Assembly (NCBI GenBank): GCA_036794395.1
Contig: DAIRGS010000005.1
Coordinates: forward strand, 1-57,066
Origin: DASXMX01 sp036794395
GTDB lineage: Bacteria > Planctomycetota > Phycisphaerae > Tepidisphaerales > Tepidisphaeraceae
DNA: 57,066 nucleotides
Direction: 5' to 3'
Shown: positions 51,749 through 57,066 of the stretch, in pieces
Layout: the number at the start of each line of letters is the position of its first letter
Position numbering within the stretch: the stretch's first letter is position 1
Program-made: the position numbers and the translations under genes
The notes under the pieces: generated by a model
What the model was told of the DNA's origin: nothing
What the model saw: the letters and a program-made list of their open reading frames with translations, nothing else
Databases searched by the model: none

Positions 51749-52978
51749 ATGGCGACAACGCTTCGTTGGGTTGGTGAAGATGAGATTGATCGCGTGGCCG
51801 AGACGCGGATGCGGTGTTATGCGCACGCGGCTGCTGATCTGGAAAAGTATCGGGAAGGCATTCGCGCGGATGTGAGGGCGAAGGCCGGGGATTTTTTGAT
51901 AGCCGAGCGGGATGGGGTGCCTGTGGGGACGAGCACGGCGCTTTCGATGAAGATGTGGGTGCGCGGTGGAGTGATTCCATGTCAGGGGGTGGCGTTTGTG
52001 GGGACGGTGAAAACGCACAGGCGGCGCGTGGCCGGTGAGGATGGCGTGGGGACACAGTTGATGCGGGAGACGTTGCGCATGGGGCGGGACCGCGGTGCGG
52101 TGGTTTCGGCCCTGATGCCGTTCCGGGCGAGTTTTTACGAGCATTTTGGATATGGGCTGGTTGAGCGGCGGAACGAGTGGACGCTGCCGCTGGGTGTGCT
52201 GCCGAGTGGGGATTGGGAGGGCGTGCGATTTTATCAATCAAGCGATCTGGACGAACTGGTGCAGTTTCGGCAGCGGATGGTGGAGCGCGGGCAGTGCGAT
52301 ATCGAGAGGCCGCGGGAGGCGTGGGAAGCCGCGATCAAGCGGACGGGCGGCGGGTTTTTTCTGGTGGATCGGCCTGCGGTGGATGGGCTGGTGCGCGGAT
52401 ATCTGTGGATCGAACATGAGAAGATTGGCACCAAGGACTATTTGCGGATCGTTCAGAATCATTACGAGGACATGGACGCGTTGCGACGGCAGCTGCATTT
52501 TCTCGCGAGCCTGCGGGATCAGTACCTGGCGGTGGTGGGTGCATTCCCGGCGGATCTGCCTTTGAACTGGCTATTGAAGGAGACACAGCTCCCCCACCGC
52601 CATGTGAATCATCCGACGGCGGAGCTTCGCCCGCAGACGCGGATGCAAGTGAGGATTCTGGATCACAAGCGGTTTCTGGAATCATTGCGGCTCAAGGAGC
52701 AAGTTGTGGGGAAAGTGGTTGTGTCGGTTCGGGAAAGCGAAGGGCATGTCAGCACATTTGGGATGGATATTAATGAAGGTCGAATAAGTGTGTCGAGCGG
52801 ATTGGGGTCGGGAGACTTTAGTTGCTCGGATCATGTGTGGGCGGCGATCGCGTGCGGCGACCTTGCGGCGAATGTTGCCATTCAGATGGGGTTAGCGCGC
52901 GCGGAGACAGAGCAGGCGGCCGGGCTTTTGGATGTGTTGTCGGTGGGCGGGCTTCCCTATTGCACCGAATATTTTTGA
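51749..52978 (+). CDS. GNAT N-acetyltransferase, Eis-like
   Basis: This protein of about 409 residues has an N-terminal GNAT domain: GVAFVGTVKTHRRRVAGEDG VGTQLM contains the acetyl-CoA-binding R-x-x-G-x-G-x-L pattern in slightly altered form (RRR-VAGEDGVG). A second GNAT-like half follows, and the last 100 residues resemble the SCP2-like C-terminal domain of Eis proteins (VSVRESEGHVSTFGMDINEG), ending in the C-terminal residues CTEYF. Eis relatives acetylate amines and free C-termini act as the general base. The substrate is unknown. The start is chosen from the promoter position. Confidence 0.8.
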   Translation: MATTLRWVGEDEIDRVAETRMRCYAHAAADLEKYREGIRADVRAKAGDFLIAERDGVPVGTSTALSMKMWVRGGVIPCQGVAFVGTVKTHRRRVAGEDGVGTQLMRETLRMGRDRGAVVSALMPFRASFYEHFGYGLVERRNEWTLPLGVLPSGDWEGVRFYQSSDLDELVQFRQRMVERGQCDIERPREAWEAAIKRTGGGFFLVDRPAVDGLVRGYLWIEHEKIGTKDYLRIVQNHYEDMDALRRQLHFLASLRDQYLAVVGAFPADLPLNWLLKETQLPHRHVNHPTAELRPQTRMQVRILDHKRFLESLRLKEQVVGKVVVSVRESEGHVSTFGMDINEGRISVSSGLGSGDFSCSDHVWAAIACGDLAANVAIQMGLARAETEQAAGLLDVLSVGGLPYCTEYF

Positions 52979-52994
52979 CGGGATTTACAAGAGA

Positions 52995-53131
52995 TTTAGC
53001 CGCAGATGACGCAGATGGCCGCAATGAAGAGAAAAACAAAGCCAAAACTATTTGAAATCGCGGTTGACCAGCAAGTTATCCATGCATTTTCTTGTCTTTA
53101 TCTGCGGCCATCTGCGTCATCTGCGGCTAAA
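52995..53131. repeat. TTTAGCCGCAGATGACGCAG-type palindromic repeat
   Basis: The left arm (52995-53023) and the right arm (53101-53131, GCGGCCATCTGCGTCATCTG ...) are inverted copies of about 29 bp around a 77-base loop. It lies between convergent genes and starts 16 bp after the Eis-like stop. It is similar in style to the CACAGAT and ACCACGGAT families. Confidence 0.85.
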
Positions 53132-53173
53132 AGTTCTTCTTTGTGATTTTCCCTGTGCCATGAATTCTCCGCG

Positions 53174-54478
53174 TTAAATCGCGCCGGGCTTTTTTCCGTA
53201 GGCGGTGAGTTTATCGCCGGCTCGGACGATCACCATGCCATCGACCAGTGCGATGGAGCCTCGGCTGCGGCCGGACTTTGTGGAGAAGGTACTCAGGATT
53301 TTGAATTCGTCGGCGGCGAGGACCCAGAGGTCGCCGTTTTCGTTCATGCAGTAGATTTTGTTTTCGGAGGCGGTGGGTGAGGCGCGGAAGACGGCTTTCC
53401 CGCCGAGCGCTCCTTGCCAGAGGATGTTGCCGGTCTTGGGGTCGGTGCAATAGAACTTTTTCTTGTCGCCATCCAGGACGTAGAGGTGATCTTTGTAGAT
53501 GAGCGGGACGCAGACGTCGCTGGCGAGTTCCTTGCTTCTCCAGGCGACGTTCGTGGTCGTGACGTCTCCGGAGCCGCCATCGCGGAGGGCGAACATCGGA
53601 GTGCCTTTGGGCGGGCAGGCGAAGACCAGATCGCCGAAGGTTGCGACGCTGGCGACGAGTCGGAAGGTCGCGCTCTTCTGCTGATCCCAGCCGCCGACGC
53701 GCCAGAGTTCTTTGCCGGTTTCGGGATCGTGGGCGGTGACGCAGTCGCCGCCGATCAGGACAATTTCGGTGTGGCCATTATTCGTGTAGGGAATGGGGGT
53801 GGAGTAGGCTTCCTTGGTTTCCTGGATGGCGTCGTTGGGGCGGGTGACGCGCCAAAGGTCTTTGCCGGTTTGAGGATCGATTGCCAGGAGGTAAGAATCC
53901 TTCGGGGAGCCATCGGCCGCTCCACGAACGGGGACGTCGCGGTGGAGCACCTGAACGTAGAGTTTGCCGCCGTAGAGCAGCGGGCTGGAGCCATAAATCC
54001 AGTTGTAGTGGAAGGGGCCGAAATCCTTCTGGATATTGCGGGCCCATTTCTGATTGCCGTCCATATCGAACGCGGCCAGGTCTCCGGTGCCGTAGTAGAA
54101 CCACGCGAGTTTGCCATCGGTGATGGCCGAAGGGGCGGCCATGTTGTTGCGGTCGTTTTGCTGGAAACCGATGCCGATTTCCTTTTGCCAGAGGACCGAG
54201 CCATCTTTGCGGGAGAAGCAAGTGGCGTAGAGCTTTTTGGATTGGTCGTCGATGCCGGTGAGGAAGATGCGATCCTGCCAGACAATGGGCGTGCCGGACC
54301 CGACGCCGGGTAGTTGGACCGACCATAGCTGGGTGGAGGCGTCGAGTTTGTCGGGGAGGTTTTTGGCATCGGTGGCGCCGTTGAAATTAGGGCCGCGCCA
54401 CTGGGGCCAGTCGGCCGCGGAGGCGACGGAAACCAGGCAGGAGAGAATCAACGCGGCAGCGGATGAGCGGTTTCTCAT
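53174..54478 (-). CDS. Secreted PQQ-type beta-propeller protein
   Basis: This 434-residue protein has a signal peptide (ALILSCLVSVASAADWPQWR). ADWPQWRGPN is the typical start of planctomycete outer-membrane-assembly/PQQ-like propellers. Repeated blade motifs follow (DRIFLTGIDDQSKKLYATCF, YLLAIDPQTGKDLWRV, THDPETGKELWRVGG, FYCTDPKTGNILWQG). No quinoprotein active-site residues were identified, so it is probably a binding or scaffold protein. The frame extends far upstream but only by antisense of the neighbour; the ATG before the signal peptide is correct. It is divergent from the next gene. Confidence 0.85.
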   Translation of the reverse strand: MRNRSSAAALILSCLVSVASAADWPQWRGPNFNGATDAKNLPDKLDASTQLWSVQLPGVGSGTPIVWQDRIFLTGIDDQSKKLYATCFSRKDGSVLWQKEIGIGFQQNDRNNMAAPSAITDGKLAWFYYGTGDLAAFDMDGNQKWARNIQKDFGPFHYNWIYGSSPLLYGGKLYVQVLHRDVPVRGAADGSPKDSYLLAIDPQTGKDLWRVTRPNDAIQETKEAYSTPIPYTNNGHTEIVLIGGDCVTAHDPETGKELWRVGGWDQQKSATFRLVASVATFGDLVFACPPKGTPMFALRDGGSGDVTTTNVAWRSKELASDVCVPLIYKDHLYVLDGDKKKFYCTDPKTGNILWQGALGGKAVFRASPTASENKIYCMNENGDLWVLAADEFKILSTFSTKSGRSRGSIALVDGMVIVRAGDKLTAYGKKPGAI

Positions 54479-54523
54479 GGTGTGCAGAATCCTGTACGAT
54501 CGGACGCGGGAATCAAGAGAAAA

Positions 54524-56080
54524 ATGCCAGACCATCGTCATTACAAACGGTTTGCGGGCGGCGTTGTGAGTTTTGCTTTGGCAATTGCGCTTGGCGGCGC
54601 GGCTGCCTGGGCGGGCGACTGGCCGACGTGGGGGCATGATGGTTCGCGGAACATGGTTTCGCAGGAGAAGGGGCTGCCGACGGCGTTTGACGCGGGCAAG
54701 GCGCGGGACGATGGAACGATCGACCCGGCAACCGTTTCTAAGAATGTAAAGTGGGTGGCGAAAGTCGGCACGCAGACCTACGGGAACCCGACGGTGGCAG
54801 GCGGAAAGGTGTTTGTCGGGACGAACAACGCGTGGCCGCACTTTCGGGAAGATCTGAATGGGGATTATGGAGTGATGCTGTGCCTCGATCAGCAGACCGG
54901 CAAACGCGACTGGACGCTGTTTTGTCCGAAGCTGGCATCGGGGAAGGTGAGCGACTGGGAGCAGGTAGGGCTGTGCTCCTCCCCTACCGTCGATGGGGAT
55001 CGCGTTTATGTGGTGACGAATCGATGTGAGGTTCTTTGCTTGAGCGTCAACGGATTGGGCGCGGAGAACAAGGGGCCGTTTAAGGACGAAGGAAAGTATA
55101 TCGCCGGGCCGGGTGGGAATGACGTGAAGGTTGGCGCGGGGGATGCGGACATCAACTGGCGATACGACATGCGGGATGAGCTTGGGGTTTTTCCGCACAA
55201 CATGACCAGTAGCTCGGTGCTTGTGGTGGGTGACAAATTATTTGTCACGACGTCCAACGCGGTGGACTGGACTGAGCGGCACGTGCCCAGCCCCGATGCG
55301 CCGGCGCTCATCTGCCTGGATAAGAAAACCGGGACGTTGTTGGGTCAGGAACGATCCGGCATTTGCCGTCGGATTTTTCTGAGCAATTGGTCAAGCCCGG
55401 CTTACAGCATCGTTGCCGGGAAGCCGATGCTCGTCTTCGGCGCCGGCGATGGGTTCTGTTACGGCTTCGATCCCCAGCCGGTGGAGGGCACTCTTCGGGA
55501 AATCTGGCGGTGCGACTGCAACCCGCCCGAACGGCGTAGTAAGGGCGGCAAGCCGCTCAAACACAGCCAGCCCGACGGGCCCAGTGAGATCATCGCGACG
55601 CCGGTGGTGGTGGGTGATCGGGTGTATGTGTCGATCGGTCACGAGCCCGAGGGCGGCGAGGGCCTCGGAGCCATCACCTGCATCGACGCCACCAAGACCG
55701 GCGACATCACCTCAACCGGCAAAGTCTGGGTGAATCAGGAAATCGGCCGATCGGTTTCAACCGCTTCGGTCGCGGATGGAATGGTTTACATCGCGGACTT
55801 CGCGGGTGTAGTGCATTGCATCGAAGCCGCGACCGGCAAGCAGCTTTGGCAGCACGATACCGAGGGCCACATCTGGGGATCGACCTTGCTGGCCGATGGG
55901 CGGGTGTATGTCGGGAATGACAGCGGAACACTTTTCATGTTCGCACCCGGCAAGGACAAGAAGCTCCTCGGGCAGATCGATCTAAAGGACCCCATCTATT
56001 CAACGCCGGTCGTGGCAGACGGGGTCTTGTATATCGGCACGTCAGCAAACCTTTACGCGGTGGCCGGAGGGGGAAAATGA
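54524..56080 (+). CDS. Secreted PQQ-type beta-propeller protein, longer paralogue
   Basis: This 518-residue protein has a signal peptide (VVSFALAIALGGAAAWAG) followed by GDWPTWGHDGSRNMVS, the same type of start as the divergent gene. Blades include VMLCLDQQTGKRDWTLFCPK, DRVYVVTNRCEVLCLSVNG, ALICLDKKTGTLLGQ, VHCIEAATGKQLWQHD and GTLFMFAPGKDKKLLGQIDL. It is probably periplasmic. The start MPDHRH is preferred, with AAGAG upstream. It overlaps the next gene by 4 bp (ATGA), so the two are coupled. Confidence 0.85.
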   Translation: MPDHRHYKRFAGGVVSFALAIALGGAAAWAGDWPTWGHDGSRNMVSQEKGLPTAFDAGKARDDGTIDPATVSKNVKWVAKVGTQTYGNPTVAGGKVFVGTNNAWPHFREDLNGDYGVMLCLDQQTGKRDWTLFCPKLASGKVSDWEQVGLCSSPTVDGDRVYVVTNRCEVLCLSVNGLGAENKGPFKDEGKYIAGPGGNDVKVGAGDADINWRYDMRDELGVFPHNMTSSSVLVVGDKLFVTTSNAVDWTERHVPSPDAPALICLDKKTGTLLGQERSGICRRIFLSNWSSPAYSIVAGKPMLVFGAGDGFCYGFDPQPVEGTLREIWRCDCNPPERRSKGGKPLKHSQPDGPSEIIATPVVVGDRVYVSIGHEPEGGEGLGAITCIDATKTGDITSTGKVWVNQEIGRSVSTASVADGMVYIADFAGVVHCIEAATGKQLWQHDTEGHIWGSTLLADGRVYVGNDSGTLFMFAPGKDKKLLGQIDLKDPIYSTPVVADGVLYIGTSANLYAVAGGGK

Positions 56081-56715
56081 GCGTTGGCCGACTGATCGCA
56101 ATCGCCCTGGGCTTTGGAGTATTACTGGCGGCTGATGCGCCGAACCCGGTTGCCTACTCCAACGATTTTGAAAAGGCCGAAGTCGGAAAAGTCCCCGATG
56201 AGTTTATGGTGCTGGACGGGCCGTTCGCAGTGCGCCAAGTGGATGGCAACAAATGCCTCGAACTCACCGGCGATCCAATCGGCGCATTCGGCGCGCTATT
56301 TGGACCGGCAGGCGTGAGCGGTAGCGAAGTTTCGGCACGGATCTGGGCGTCCCCGACCGGCAAACGCTTCCCCGAATTCGGTATCGGCGCCAACGACGCC
56401 GGCGGCTACAAACTCATGCTGTTGCCGGGGCAGAACGTTGTGGAACTGAGAAAAGGCGAAGAACCCCTGGCAACCGCCCCGTTCAAATGGACCCCCTCCA
56501 CTTGGACCCGTTTCAAGCTTCACGTCTCCACCATCGCCAACGCCTGCGCAATCCAGGGAAAAGTCTGGAAACAAGGCGACACCGAGCCGGCCAAGTGGAT
56601 GGTGATTGCAAATGACGCAAAATCGCCACCGCCCGGCCGGGCTTCAATCTGGGCGAACGATTATTCGGAGAAGCCGGTTCGGTTTGATGATCTGACAGTG
56701 AAACCACTTCAATAG
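56077..56715 (+). CDS. Secreted protein, concanavalin-like fold, unknown function
   Basis: This 212-residue protein has a signal peptide (LIAIALGFGVLLAAD). The body resembles LamG/DUF1080-type jelly-roll proteins: AYSNDFEKAEVGKVPDEFMV, CLELTGDPIGAFGALFGPAG, WTPSTWTRFKLHVST and PPPGRASIWANDYSEKPVRFDDL, the pattern of a carbohydrate-binding beta sandwich. It is translationally coupled to the propeller gene upstream, suggesting the two act together outside the cytoplasm. Confidence 0.7.
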   Translation: MSVGRLIAIALGFGVLLAADAPNPVAYSNDFEKAEVGKVPDEFMVLDGPFAVRQVDGNKCLELTGDPIGAFGALFGPAGVSGSEVSARIWASPTGKRFPEFGIGANDAGGYKLMLLPGQNVVELRKGEEPLATAPFKWTPSTWTRFKLHVSTIANACAIQGKVWKQGDTEPAKWMVIANDAKSPPPGRASIWANDYSEKPVRFDDLTVKPLQ

Positions 56716-56790
56716 TCGATTGACGATTCCATTTCACTGAACAGTTTCTTCAAATCACGGGCGCCATGCACGACGCATGCGATGGGAAAT

Positions 56791-56897
56791 GAGCCAAGTA
56801 AACGGAGCTAAGTAAACGGGACACCCCTGCATTGTCTTGAGCGCGAGACCGGAGCCAAGTAACCGGGACAGCCCTGAATTGTCTTGAGCGCGAGACC
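56791..56897. repeat. 47-bp direct repeat, two and a part copies
   Basis: GGAGCTAAGTAAACGGGACA ... GCGCGAGACC starts at 56804 and recurs at 56851 with a few substitutions (AGCCAAGTAACCGGGACAGC). A partial unit (GAGCCAAGTAAACG) precedes at 56791. It lies in the terminal 351 bp of the window, which holds no gene. Confidence 0.8.
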
Positions 56898-57040
56898 GAT
56901 CGGATCGAACCGAACCGAAACTTGGCGAGTCACCGTTCCAAGTGAATTGAAAAACTAGAATCACCGCACGCGCCGCATCATTCTCGCCGTTCCCCGGCAC
57001 CCAGACGCCGCCTCCTAACCGCTTCCCCTTACCACGCCAA

Positions 57041-57066
57041 ACAACCCCCACGCCGGGGCACAGCTT
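57041..57066. repeat. Repeat fragment at the window end
   Basis: CAACCCCCACGCCGGGGCAC resembles 43104-43128 (CAACAGCCCCCCACGCCGGG). The element is cut by the window edge; CCCC-ACGC-CGGGG could form a short hairpin. Confidence 0.4.

Noticed and set aside
54479..55198. N-terminal extension of the PQQ propeller gene at 53174-54478
   Set aside because: The open frame is antisense to the divergent propeller gene; a clear signal peptide starts at 54478.
56791..56897. Possible CRISPR array
   Set aside because: The units are contiguous direct repeats with no unique spacers, there are only two full copies, and no cas gene is in the window.
1..57066. tRNA or rRNA genes
   Set aside because: I looked in the intergenic regions for T-loop-like GGTTCGAATCC and acceptor-stem patterns and saw none that fold convincingly.

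Overview
The window looks like a GC-rich chromosomal segment of a planctomycete, probably class Phycisphaerae. Three things point there. Two very different secreted proteins (25778-30019 and 45850-47541) carry an N-terminal LEGR-[VL]-L-[LM]-[TS]-A motif of the planctomycete export type. The gene set includes a sulfatase, dockerin repeats, a DUF58/vWA pair, PQQ-type propellers, a SPINDLY-like TPR protein and an OmpL-like porin. The intergenic spaces are loaded with palindromic repeats. No plasmid, phage or insertion-sequence gene is visible. The assembly has three 10-N gaps (17844, 23100, 37175); at the two inside genes, collapsing a short overlap of the flanks restores one open frame, so the genes are probably intact.

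Layout. 1-2.6 kb: three export-apparatus genes on the minus strand (sctR-sctS-sctT), which resemble the non-flagellar type III secretion form more than fliPQR, pushed apart by nested repeats. 2.7-9.2 kb: a STAS protein, an alpha/beta hydrolase and a three-gene Fe3+-type ABC importer. 9.6-21.5 kb: housekeeping genes (thrC, dapB, prfA, trpA, purM, pgeF), an Anbu proteasome-like protease divergent from a transglutaminase, an FAD oxidoreductase with a palindrome inside its frame, a DUF5335 protein, a small glycogen-binding-domain protein and a second STAS protein. 21.8-30 kb: a LolA-like/C45-peptidase fusion, a porin and a 1413-residue surface protein. 30-39.3 kb: a small LEA-like protein, an LNPQPLPP-repeat protein, a PNPOx-like protein, a MuiA/DUF4139 protein, a trpG-TPR pair, an M24 peptidase and hisD. 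39.4-47.5 kb: vWA and DUF58 genes, an ECF sigma/membrane anti-sigma/secreted-protein operon and a dockerin beta-helix protein. 48-57 kb: a GT1 glycosyltransferase, a DJ-1/PfpI protein, a sulfatase, an Eis-like acetyltransferase and two divergent PQQ-propeller proteins, one followed by a small secreted protein.

The most striking feature is the repeat landscape. Several palindromic families recur. Two of them (A and B) share the terminal motif CGTGCGCGAT, and five of six complete copies begin exactly at or within a few bases of a gene's stop codon. Another family is found inserted into the loop of a different palindrome at two loci. A third type lies in frame inside a coding sequence. A second theme is that a -10-like hexamer lies only 6-9 bases before the start codon of at least eight genes, which suggests leaderless transcripts are common.
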